NCBI GenBank assembly: GCA_036821645.1
Contig: DAISJD010000023.1
Coordinates: 1-34,953, forward strand
Source of the DNA: DAISJD01 sp036821645
Lineage (GTDB): Bacteria; Pseudomonadota; Alphaproteobacteria; ATCC43930; CGMCC-115725
Reading direction: 5' to 3'
Length of the DNA: 34,953 bases
How positions within the stretch are numbered: position 1 is the first letter of the stretch; every line of letters starts with the position of its first letter. A program made the position numbers and the translations under genes. The notes beneath the pieces were generated by a model, which worked only from the letters and a program-made list of their open reading frames with translations, was not told where the DNA came from and did no database searches. Of this stretch, positions 25,737-32,628 are shown in pieces.

Positions 25737-26755
25737 GACAGACCCTCCTCTTGCAAAAATTCTACGGATTGACGGCTCTGAACAGAAAGATCGGACAGGA
25801 CCGCCTCGGGCGATGCGGTGTTGGCCCGACGATCGCCGACCCAGATGACGACCGTCAAAGGATCACCGGGCAAAGAGAGAGACGGTGCTGGCGTAAGCCC
25901 GGCGCGTCGCATCCACCCCTGCATATCGGCGTCGGTAAAACCCAACCGGCGATGGGCATAATCGCTGCGCAGCGTTTCCAGGGCGTGGGGGGCGAAATCG
26001 ACGATCACGAGACGCCCACCCGGAGCCAAGACCCGCGCCGCCTCCAAAATCGCCTCGCCCGGTCGTTCGGCAAAATGCAGCACCTGATGCACGACGACAT
26101 GGGAAAAAGCCGGGGCGGCAAACGGCAACGCATACATATCGCCAAGACGCACGGACCCATGGCGACACTGGGCACGATCCAGATTGACCCGCGCAATTGC
26201 CAACATGTCGCGGGACTGATCGATTCCGACCGCACGGGTGTAATAAGGTGCCAAGAGTTCCAAGATCCGCCCCGTGCCCGTCCCGATATCCAGTAACGAG
26301 TCGATCCGACGATCGGTCATCAGCTCCAAGAGCCGCGCTTCCACATCGGCTTCCGGCACATGGAGACTGCGAATCGCCGCCCAACGATGGGCATTTTGGG
26401 CGAAATAAGCGGCGGCCGATCGTTCCCGTTCCGTCGTAATCGCCTGCAGCCGTTCCCGATCGCGCTGCAACAGCGGGTCATGGGCAGGCAATAAATCAAC
26501 CAGAACCGCAGGGATCTGCGGGACGGCCCCACCAGGGCCCCGGGCCAACCGATAGAGCACGGAACTGCCCTCGCGATAGCGATCAAGCAAGCCCCCTTCG
26601 CACAGAAGTTTGAGATGGCGCGATATGCCCGGCTGGCTCTGGCCTAAGATTTGGGTCAATTCCCCGACAGTCAATTCACGTTCGGCGCACAGCGCCAAAA
26701 GCCGCAATCGGGTCGGTTCGGCCGCCGCACGCAAACTGGCCAGAAGATGGTCCAT
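25733..26755 (-). CDS. ArsR-family regulator fused to SAM-methyltransferase domain (SahR-like)
   Basis: A 340-residue fusion. Residues 1-75 form an ArsR-type winged helix (AAEPTRLRLLALC, recognition helix SQPGISRHLKLL at 40-51, wing SSVLYRLA). No ArsR metal motif such as ELCVCDL is visible. From about 105 onward it is a class I methyltransferase with SAM motif LLDIGTGTGR (154-163) and VLAPGGRLVIVDF. Proteobacterial SahR regulators of methionine genes are ArsR proteins that respond to S-adenosylhomocysteine, and versions fused to a methyltransferase domain have been described. The position directly before metF-metH fits that role. ATG 26755 follows AAGGGCA. An open frame to 26851 enters the AT-rich promoter and is rejected. 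Confidence 0.9.
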   Translation of the reverse strand: MDHLLASLRAAAEPTRLRLLALCAERELTVGELTQILGQSQPGISRHLKLLCEGGLLDRYREGSSVLYRLARGPGGAVPQIPAVLVDLLPAHDPLLQRDRERLQAITTERERSAAAYFAQNAHRWAAIRSLHVPEADVEARLLELMTDRRIDSLLDIGTGTGRILELLAPYYTRAVGIDQSRDMLAIARVNLDRAQCRHGSVRLGDMYALPFAAPAFSHVVVHQVLHFAERPGEAILEAARVLAPGGRLVIVDFAPHALETLRSDYAHRRLGFTDADMQGWMRRAGLTPAPSLSLPGDPLTVVIWVGDRRANTASPEAVLSDLSVQSRQSVEFLQEEGLS

Positions 26756-26787
26756 TGCCCTTAACGAAAAGAAATTCTGATAGAGAC

Positions 26788-26807
26788 ATATAAACATATC
26801 TTTATAT
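26788..26807. promoter_or_regulatory. 20-bp palindrome, candidate operator of the methionine regulator
   Basis: ATATAAA (26788-26794) is mirrored by TTTATAT (26801-26807). The central six bases CATATC leave only one mismatched pair in the whole 20-bp dyad. It lies 33-52 bp upstream of the regulator's ATG, where a repressor of the ArsR type would block its own promoter and therefore metF-metH. Assignment to this regulator is by position and symmetry only. Confidence 0.5.
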
Positions 26808-26944
26808 ATTAACACAAGCCATATCGGCATAAGCCGAAAAAAACCGCTCATTCAGCCCAGATCGCACTTTTATCGCGCACGCCGGGTGGCATTCTGGCGC
26901 GCCTGTGCTATAGCGATAAAGGTGATGGCGGTCTTCGGCACGCG

Positions 26945-26967
26945 GGTGGACGGTTGACCGTTCCACC
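26945..26967. repeat. Imperfect inverted repeat upstream of mlaA
   Basis: GGTGGACGGT (26945-26954) opposes ACCGTTCCACC (26957-26967), with one bulged base and a two-base centre. It lies about 80-100 bp before mlaA. It may be an operator or a leader hairpin. Confidence 0.35.
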
Positions 26968-27000
26968 GTTGATGGGTCACTATCAAGGCCCGGTCCCGTG

Positions 27001-27014
27001 CCGGATATATCCGG
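27001..27014. promoter_or_regulatory. Perfect 14-bp palindrome upstream of mlaA
   Basis: CCGGATATATCCGG is fully symmetrical and ends 32 bp before the mlaA start. The spacing suits an operator overlapping the promoter or leader. No regulator can be named. Confidence 0.35.
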
Positions 27015-27046
27015 TGTTTTCAGTCGCAATTCGAGAGCGAGCGTAG

Positions 27047-27910
27047 ATGATGCTTTCCCGTTGGTTCCGTTCTGCTCTTCCGACCGCCCTTGCCTTGGGG
27101 GCCTTGACCTTGGCAGGCTGCGCCGCTCAGAAGAGCCCGCCCCCCGTCTCGCAGTTGGAAGAGGATGCGGATGAGGATACGAACGATCCGCTCGAAAATA
27201 TCAATCGCCCGATTTTCCAGGCGAACATCACCCTCGACAAATATGTCGCAAAACCGATTGCCCAGGGCTATCGCGAGGTAACACCCGATGTCGTGCGCAC
27301 GGGGATCCGCAATGTCCTCAACAATCTGAAGACGCCGGTCATTCTGGTGAATGACGCCCTGCAAGGCAATGCCGAACGGGCGGGCCAGACCTTCGCCCGA
27401 TTCTGGCTGAACACCGTTCTGGGGCTTGGCGGCCTCATCGATGTCGGCACCAGTATCAAGATCCCCGGTCACGATGCCGATTTCGGCCAGACCTTCGGGG
27501 CCTGGGGTATCGGCACCGGCCCCTATCTGATGCTGCCGCTGCTCGGCCCGTCGAACCCGCGCGACGCCTTGGGTAGCGGTGTGGAGATGGTGGCCGATCC
27601 CTATTCCCTGAAATTCCGCGCCGCCCGCATCACGGCCGCAAACCCGGCCCGCACGGGGGGTAGTTTCCTGACCGAACGGACGGATAATCTCGATACATTG
27701 GACGATCTCGAACGCAACTCGCTCGACTATTACGCAGCCTTGCGCAGCCTCTATCAGCAAAAGCGCGCTGGCGACGTGAAAGACGCGATCGAAGGCAAGC
27801 TCGTCAAACCCCCGGCCCCGAAACCGGCCAAAACCTCCGCTTTACCGACAACCCCATCCGATCAAGCCGATGCCAAAGTGGCGTCGGAATCGACAGAAAA
27901 GGCATTTTGA
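27047..27910 (+). CDS. mlaA: Outer-membrane lipoprotein MlaA (VacJ)
   Basis: MlaA removes misplaced phospholipids from the outer leaflet of the outer membrane and hands them to MlaC. The 287-residue protein has a lipoprotein signal ending LAGC (C25), then an acidic stretch (EEDADEDTNDP), followed by the VacJ domain: DPLENINRPIFQANITLDKYVAKPIAQGY, RNVLNNLKTPVILVNDALQG, FARFWLNTVLGLGGLIDV, DFGQTFGAWGIGTGPYLMLPLLGPS and DPYS. A low-complexity Pro/Ala/Lys tail ends the protein and looks flexible. ATG 27047 is followed at once by a second ATG, and the ribosome site is weak. The mlaC gene begins two bases after the stop. The ABC part (mlaDEF) is elsewhere. Confidence 0.94.
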   Translation: MMLSRWFRSALPTALALGALTLAGCAAQKSPPPVSQLEEDADEDTNDPLENINRPIFQANITLDKYVAKPIAQGYREVTPDVVRTGIRNVLNNLKTPVILVNDALQGNAERAGQTFARFWLNTVLGLGGLIDVGTSIKIPGHDADFGQTFGAWGIGTGPYLMLPLLGPSNPRDALGSGVEMVADPYSLKFRAARITAANPARTGGSFLTERTDNLDTLDDLERNSLDYYAALRSLYQQKRAGDVKDAIEGKLVKPPAPKPAKTSALPTTPSDQADAKVASESTEKAF

Positions 27911-27912
27911 CC

Positions 27913-28524
27913 ATGTGGCAAAAGCTTTTCCGGGCGGCAATGGCCTGCCTTATCCTCGTTGGCTGCATCGCGGCGACCCCTGCCGCCCGTGCCGAGGGCG
28001 ACCCGTCTGCGTTCATCCAGGATCTCGGCGATAAAGCCATCGGGATCATCAAAGATCCGCAAAACAATCAGACCCAGCGCAAGGCGAAATTTTCGGTCCT
28101 GTTCACCGAAGGCTTCGACGTGCCGCAGATCGGGCGTTTCGTCCTGGGCCGCCATTGGCGCACCGCCACCCCGGAACAGCAGCAGGAATATCTGCGCCTT
28201 TACGGGCTTTATGTCGTCGCCGTCTATTCCGAACGGTTCAGCAATTATTCCGGCGAACAATTCACCGTCACCAATGCGCGCCCAGAAGAAAATGGCGGCG
28301 GCACGGTGATTTCCGAGATCCGCAAGCCGGGCGATGGGCCCGCGATCAAGATCGAATGGAAAGTCGCAAAACTGCCCGACGGGAAATTCAAGATCACCGA
28401 CGTGATCGTTGAAAATCTGAGCATGGCCCTCACCCAAAAGCAGGAATTTTCCGCCGTAATCGAACGGGGCGGCGGGAATATCGATGCCCTCATCCAACAA
28501 CTGAAAATGAAGGTCAACGGGTAA
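27913..28524 (+). CDS. mlaC: Periplasmic phospholipid carrier MlaC
   Basis: MlaC (Ttg2D/PF05494) ferries phospholipids across the periplasm between MlaA and the inner-membrane MlaFEDB complex. The 203-residue protein starts at ATG 27913 behind AAAAGG. A TTG two codons earlier overlaps the mlaA stop and is not preferred. The signal peptide MWQKLFRAAMACLILVGC...ARA is probably cut before EGDP. An LVGC tetrapeptide within it resembles a lipobox, but family members are normally soluble. Family features include FTEGFDVPQIGRFVLGRHWRTATPEQQQEYLRLY and YSGEQFTVTNARPEENGG. It ends in a strong terminator, so mlaA-mlaC form a two-gene operon. Confidence 0.93.
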   Translation: MWQKLFRAAMACLILVGCIAATPAARAEGDPSAFIQDLGDKAIGIIKDPQNNQTQRKAKFSVLFTEGFDVPQIGRFVLGRHWRTATPEQQQEYLRLYGLYVVAVYSERFSNYSGEQFTVTNARPEENGGGTVISEIRKPGDGPAIKIEWKVAKLPDGKFKITDVIVENLSMALTQKQEFSAVIERGGGNIDALIQQLKMKVNG

Positions 28525-28553
28525 GGCGATCCTTCCTTTTTTTGTGGCGATGC

Positions 28554-28584
28554 CCCCCTGATCCAACGGTCAGGGGGTTTTTTT
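28554..28584 (+). terminator. Rho-independent terminator of mlaA-mlaC
   Basis: CCCCCTGA (28554-28561) pairs with TCAGGGGG (28570-28577) around an eight-base loop and is followed directly by seven T residues (28578-28584). Confidence 0.9.
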
Positions 28585-28620
28585 ATCGGTCACGCCACAA
28601 AACTATCCCCTCTGCCGACG

Positions 28621-30003
28621 CTACACCACCGACAGCATCGGATCGCTGTCCGCCGCCAGAAGATCCGACAGGATTTGCAAACCGCGCCGAACCTCGTCCC
28701 GGTCTCGGGGCGGACTGAGACAGATCCTGACCCCGTTGCGGGCCCCCGTCCGGGCCACGGCGAAGACGGACCCCGGCGTCACCGCCACACCGCGCCGATG
28801 GGCCTCCGTCGTGAAATCTTCCGCCCGCCAGCGATCGGGAAGTGCCAGCCAACAATGATAGGCCGAGGCGCAATCGGGGCCGAGATCCCCCAGATACTGG
28901 CGCGCCAGGGTTTGCCGTTCGATCGCCTCCGCCCGTTTTTCCGCCGCAAGCCGTGCCGCGATCCCCTCGTTGATCCAACGCGTCATGATCCGCGCCATAA
29001 GGGGCGGCGCCATCCACATCGTGGCGCGCAGCGCAATGGTAAGACGGTCGAGACGGTCGGGCGGGGCCAGCATATAGCCGATCCGAAACCCCGCCGCCGT
29101 GCATTTCGAGGGCGAGGTCAACAGCACCGTCCGTTCCGGGGCCAAGGTCGCGATCGGCACCTGTCCCGGCACCAGAAATCCGTAAATATCGTCTTCCAAG
29201 ATCATGAGATCGTGCCGACGCGCAATCTCGACAATGGCCCGGCGACGATCCGCATCCAGAATCCCGGCGGACGGGTTGTTCAGATTCGGCGTCAGATACA
29301 AAAGCCGGATCGGCGATGCCCGACAGGCCGCCGCCAGGGCATCCGGGATGATGCCGTGACTGTCCGTTGCAATCCCTTCAAGCCGGACATGGTGCAGATG
29401 GGCCGATACTTTGAACCCGACATAGGTCATCGCCTCCGTCGCGACCACGTCGCCCGGATTCGTGAAGGCCGATAGCATCATCGTCACGCCGTGCTGCCCA
29501 CCCGCTGTGACCAAGACGTGGGCCGGATCGGCCACCGCCCCATATCGGTTCAGCCACAGCGCACCGGCCTCCCGATCCGGCAACAGGCCGCCATGGGGTT
29601 GATAGGGCAGAAATTCCGCGAGTTCGGGACTAGCCGAAAGATCGCGCAACGTATCGGCCAACAGGGCCGCCTCTTCACCGGGAATGAGGTGGTTCTGGCT
29701 GAAATTGATCACGCTGAACGTCGTCGGATGCCTGAGATCGAGGGGCGACGGCAGAGAGGCCGGTCCCCGGATATAGGTGCCGCGCCCGACCTCGCCCGCA
29801 ATCAAGCCGCGCCGTTCCGCCTCGGCATAAGCGCGCGTGATCGTGCCCACCGTGACACCGAGCCGCCAGGCAAGATCGCGATGGGTCGGCAGACGGTCGC
29901 CGACCTTCAAGGTGCCCGCGCGCATATCGGCGGCCAACGCGTCGGCGATGGCCCGATAGCGGGGGCCCGGATATTGGTCTAAATCTGGTTGCCATATTGT
30001 CAT
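28621..30003 (-). CDS. MocR-type transcription regulator (GntR HTH plus aminotransferase domain)
   Basis: A 460-residue PLP-dependent regulator. An N-terminal GntR winged helix (about 12-80: YRAIADALAADMRAGTLKVGDRLPTHRDLAWRLGVT, GLIAGEVGRGTYI) is joined to a fold-type I aminotransferase domain. PLP-site features are AGGQHGVTMM, the NLNNPSAGILD stretch, LILEDDIYGFL (aspartate about 271) and the expected Schiff-base lysine K300 in TSPSKCTAAGFRIGYM. MocR proteins sense amines or PLP-linked metabolites and usually control a neighbouring gene. Here the divergent neighbours are a DUF1127 protein and a PhzF-family gene. The effector is unknown. ATG 30003 lies inside a 17-bp palindrome. Confidence 0.92.
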   Translation of the reverse strand: MTIWQPDLDQYPGPRYRAIADALAADMRAGTLKVGDRLPTHRDLAWRLGVTVGTITRAYAEAERRGLIAGEVGRGTYIRGPASLPSPLDLRHPTTFSVINFSQNHLIPGEEAALLADTLRDLSASPELAEFLPYQPHGGLLPDREAGALWLNRYGAVADPAHVLVTAGGQHGVTMMLSAFTNPGDVVATEAMTYVGFKVSAHLHHVRLEGIATDSHGIIPDALAAACRASPIRLLYLTPNLNNPSAGILDADRRRAIVEIARRHDLMILEDDIYGFLVPGQVPIATLAPERTVLLTSPSKCTAAGFRIGYMLAPPDRLDRLTIALRATMWMAPPLMARIMTRWINEGIAARLAAEKRAEAIERQTLARQYLGDLGPDCASAYHCWLALPDRWRAEDFTTEAHRRGVAVTPGSVFAVARTGARNGVRICLSPPRDRDEVRRGLQILSDLLAADSDPMLSVV

Positions 30004-30012
30004 GATGACAAT
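29996..30012. promoter_or_regulatory. 17-bp palindrome over the MocR start codon
   Basis: ATTGTCAT-G-ATGACAAT is perfectly symmetrical and contains the regulator's own start codon. Related TGACA/TGTCA half-sites recur in the same 100-bp divergent region (CTGTCAATG near 30034, AATGACATT near 30065, TTTGACAATTT near 30107), which would suit binding of the MocR protein to its own control region. Confidence 0.42.
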
Positions 30013-30096
30013 TTTAAATTTGACGGACCATCCCTGTCAATGTTTAGATCATTTTAGAGACAATAATGACATTAATCAGAATAAATAGAGGATTGA

Positions 30097-30312
30097 ATGG
30101 GTACAATTTTGACAATTTACCCCCGATCAATCGGTAATTTCGCGGGTATCAGGCGTTTTTTCGCCTCAATTGTCTCCTTTTTGATCAATAGTGAACAGCG
30201 ACAAAGGGACCGCGCCGCCCTCCGCCATCTGGCCGACGATCCACGCTTGCTGGCCGATGTCGGTCTGTCGCGGCCCCAAATCCTGGCCCTGTTAGAAGAC
30301 GACCGACCGTAA
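30097..30312 (+). CDS. DUF1127-family small protein
   Basis: A 71-residue basic protein. The C-terminal half RAALRHLADDPRLLADVGLSRPQI is the DUF1127 signature (RxxLxxLddrlLxDIGLsRxqi). Some alphaproteobacterial members bind RNA or affect phosphate, C1 and RNA metabolism, but most are uncharacterised. AGAGG precedes ATG 30097 by five bases. The N-terminal half (about residues 15-30) is hydrophobic and aromatic. The gene diverges from the MocR regulator and is 70 bp before the PhzF-like gene, so it may share control with them. Confidence 0.82.
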   Translation: MGTILTIYPRSIGNFAGIRRFFASIVSFLINSEQRQRDRAALRHLADDPRLLADVGLSRPQILALLEDDRP

Positions 30313-30382
30313 GATCCCCCTGCCAAATCCCCGTGCCAGCGCCCCCCCTGATTGCACCATCATCCCCAACGGAGTGACGCCC

Positions 30383-31183
30383 ATGCCGATCGAATTGCCC
30401 CTCTATCAGGTCGATGCCTTCGCCGACCGTGTGTTTGCCGGCAATCCGGCCGCCGTGATCCTGCTGCACCAGTGGCTGCCCGATCCGGTGATGGGGGAGA
30501 TTGCCGCCGAAAACAACCTCGCCGAAACGGCCTTTCTCGTCCCAGACGGCGATGGTTTCGCCTTGCGCTGGTTCACACCGACGGTCGAAGTCCCGCTCTG
30601 CGGTCACGCCACCCTCGCGGCGGGAGCCGTGATTCTCGATCATGTGCAGCCGGGACGCAAACACGTGTCGTTCAGCACGCGCCGCAGCGGTCCCCTCACC
30701 GTCACCCGCACGGATACAGGGTTCTGCCTCGATCTGCCCGCCCATCGGACCGACCCGGTCGCGACACCGCCCGCCCTTGCCGACGCCCTCGGGATGGCGC
30801 CGCGCCTGACCTTGACCCAGGGCAATCTGATCGCCGTCTTCGAGAGTGCCGCCCAAATTGCCGAAATTCGGCCCGACTTCGCTAAAATCATGACCCTCGA
30901 CACCAAGGGGGTGATCATCACCGCACCGGGACCCGCCGGGGTCGATTTCGTCTCGCGCTATTTCACCCCGCAGCAAGGGATCAACGAAGATCCCGTCACC
31001 GGCAGCGCCCATTGCGCCCTCGTCCCCTATTGGGCGAAGCGGTTGGCGAAAACCCGCCTCGTCGCACATCAACTCTCGGCGCGCGGCGGCGTTTTGCAGT
31101 GCGAAGACAAGGGGGCGCGCATCGCCCTGTCCGGACAGGCGCAACTCTATCTCGAAGGGCGCATCTTTCTGCCATCCCGATGA
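30383..31183 (+). CDS. PhzF-family isomerase/epimerase
   Basis: A 266-residue member of the PhzF family, which has the diaminopimelate-epimerase fold and includes the phenazine isomerase. Features are YQVDAFADRVFAGNPAAV (8-25), the catalytic glutamate region NNLAETAFL (E48), RWFTPTVEVPLCGHATLAA and, in the second half, EDPVTGSAHCALVPYW. ATG 30383 is preceded by GGAG. The GTG nine bases upstream overlaps that site and is less likely. No phenazine genes are present, so a phenazine role is unlikely; most chromosomal PhzF-like proteins have unknown substrates. It lies downstream of DUF1127 and a divergent MocR regulator. Confidence 0.9.
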   Translation: MPIELPLYQVDAFADRVFAGNPAAVILLHQWLPDPVMGEIAAENNLAETAFLVPDGDGFALRWFTPTVEVPLCGHATLAAGAVILDHVQPGRKHVSFSTRRSGPLTVTRTDTGFCLDLPAHRTDPVATPPALADALGMAPRLTLTQGNLIAVFESAAQIAEIRPDFAKIMTLDTKGVIITAPGPAGVDFVSRYFTPQQGINEDPVTGSAHCALVPYWAKRLAKTRLVAHQLSARGGVLQCEDKGARIALSGQAQLYLEGRIFLPSR

Positions 31184-31310
31184 AACCGGGGTGCAGCAAA
31201 CCAATCAGGACAATTTTCAGGGTTTACTTTGTAACAAATGAAACTATTAAAAATCATTCTTAGAATTAATTTTCAACTTTCCCCTTGACGCCCTTATTGC
31301 CATGCAACAT

Positions 31311-31372
31311 GGTGGGGGTGGGACACGCCCCCCCAACGGGGCGCATCTATTCTGTGAGGAATAGTCATTATT
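31311..31372 (+). ncRNA. Structured 5' leader of serC (candidate serC RNA motif)
   Basis: Three possible hairpins lie just upstream of serC. G-rich bases 31315-31318 and 31320-31322 can pair with the run of seven C at 31328-31334 (bulged T, loop ACACG). Alternatively CGCCCC (31326-31331) can pair with GGGGCG (31338-31343); the two are mutually exclusive. CTATTC (31347-31352) pairs with GAATAG (31359-31364), placing the ribosome site GAGGA (31356-31360) partly in loop and stem. A -35-like TTGACG is at 31285-31290, so transcription could start near the first G run. A conserved serC RNA motif has been described upstream of serC in alphaproteobacteria. I match it by position and layout, not by a model search. 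Confidence 0.5.
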
Positions 31373-32530
31373 ATGACAAAGCCCTTAGTACGCCCGACTT
31401 CAACCCATTTTTCATCGGGCCCCTGCGCCAAACGGCCCGGCTGGACGATCGACGCCTTGGCAACCGCCCTCGTCGGCCGCTCCCACCGCTCCAAACCCGG
31501 CAAGGCCAAACTGAAAGCCGTGCTTGATCGCTCTCGCGCGATTTTGGGCATTCCCGCCTCCTACCGCATCGCCATCGTACCCGGTTCCGATACCGGGGCC
31601 GTCGAACTTGCCCTCTGGTCCCTGTTGGGGGCAAGGGGCGTCGATATGCTGGCCTGGGAAAGCTTCGGCGAGGGCTGGGTCAGCGACGTGGTAAAGCAAC
31701 TGCGCCTGCCCGATGTCCGTAAATTGGTCGCCCCCTATGGGGCCTTGCCCAATCTTGCCGAAGTCGATTGGGAACGGGACGTCGTGTTTACCTGGAACGG
31801 GACCACGTCCGGTGTCCGCGTGCCGAACGGCGACTGGATCGCCCATGACCGGGCCGGTCTCTCGATCTGCGATGCGACCTCGGCTGCGTTTGCGATGGAC
31901 CTGCCGTGGGACAAGCTCGATGTCGTCACCTGGTCCTGGCAAAAGGTGTTGGGCGGCGAGGGTGCCCATGGCATGCTGGTCTTGAGCCCGCGCGCCGTCG
32001 AACGGCTCGAAACCTATACCCCACCCTGGCCCCTGCCGAAAATTTTCCGTCTGACCAAGGGCGGCAAGCTGATCGACGGGATTTTCGCCGGGGAAACCAT
32101 CAATACCCCCTCGATGATCGCAGTCGAAGACGCGTTGGACGGGCTTGCCTGGGCTGAGGGCATCGGCGGCCTTACGGCCCTCGTCGCCCGGACCGAGGCC
32201 AATTTCGCCGTCATCGACGCCTGGGTGAAACGCACCCCCTGGATCGAGTTTCTGGCGACCGTCCCGGCGACGCGCTCGACCACATCCGTGTGTCTCGTGA
32301 TTGCCGATCCCTGGTTCAAGGATCAGACCGCCGACAAACAAGCCGCCATCGCCAAGGAATTGGCCGCCAAGCTCGAAGGCGAAGGGGTGGGGCTAGACCT
32401 TGGCGCCTATCGCGATGCCCCGCCGGGCCTGCGCCTCTGGGCCGGGGCCACGGTGGAAACCGCCGATCTTGCCGCCTTGCTGCCCTGGATCGATTGGGCC
32501 TATGGCGAGATCCGCCACCCCGCATCCTAA
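31373..32530 (+). CDS. serC: Phosphoserine aminotransferase SerC
   Basis: SerC converts 3-phosphohydroxypyruvate and glutamate to phosphoserine, the second step of serine synthesis. The 385-residue protein is of the alphaproteobacterial/archaeal type: FSSGPCAKRPGW near the start, GSDTGAVELALWSLLG, WNGTTSGVRVPN, aspartate D167 in SICDATSAAFAMDL and the PLP-binding lysine K191 in WSWQKVLGGEGAHG. The C-terminal PPGLRLWAGATVE motif is also conserved. It starts at ATG 31373, twelve bases after GAGGA, which is part of a leader hairpin. serA follows 98 bp downstream and supplies the substrate. Confidence 0.96.
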   Translation: MTKPLVRPTSTHFSSGPCAKRPGWTIDALATALVGRSHRSKPGKAKLKAVLDRSRAILGIPASYRIAIVPGSDTGAVELALWSLLGARGVDMLAWESFGEGWVSDVVKQLRLPDVRKLVAPYGALPNLAEVDWERDVVFTWNGTTSGVRVPNGDWIAHDRAGLSICDATSAAFAMDLPWDKLDVVTWSWQKVLGGEGAHGMLVLSPRAVERLETYTPPWPLPKIFRLTKGGKLIDGIFAGETINTPSMIAVEDALDGLAWAEGIGGLTALVARTEANFAVIDAWVKRTPWIEFLATVPATRSTTSVCLVIADPWFKDQTADKQAAIAKELAAKLEGEGVGLDLGAYRDAPPGLRLWAGATVETADLAALLPWIDWAYGEIRHPAS

Positions 32531-32542
32531 CCCTGCGCGATC

Positions 32543-32579
32543 ATCCCCTGACCGCGCCATGGCGTGCGTCTAGGGGGAT
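32543..32579 (+). repeat. Nested inverted repeat between serC and serA
   Basis: ATCCCCT (32543-32549) opposes AGGGGGAT (32572-32579), and between them CGCCATGGCG (32555-32564) is a perfect palindrome. The RNA could fold into one long hairpin about 50 bases before serA, possibly adjusting the SerC/SerA ratio or stabilising the message. Confidence 0.4.
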
Positions 32580-32628
32580 ACGTGTCCATTGCGATTTTCT
32601 ACCTGCAATGCAGGAGCGAGACTTAATC

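Noticed and set aside
26756..26900. SAM or SAH riboswitch in front of the methionine operon
   Set aside because: The leader of the regulator gene is short and AT-rich with no riboswitch-like G/C-rich core. Control by the adjacent protein regulator is simpler.
31285..31527. 80-residue open frame overlapping the serC leader and start
   Set aside because: It runs through the structured leader and the serC N-terminus in another frame and lacks a ribosome site.
32290..32628. Upstream extension of the serA frame into serC
   Set aside because: The extension is low-complexity off-frame translation of serC. SerA homology begins at MTKVLISDDL (32629).
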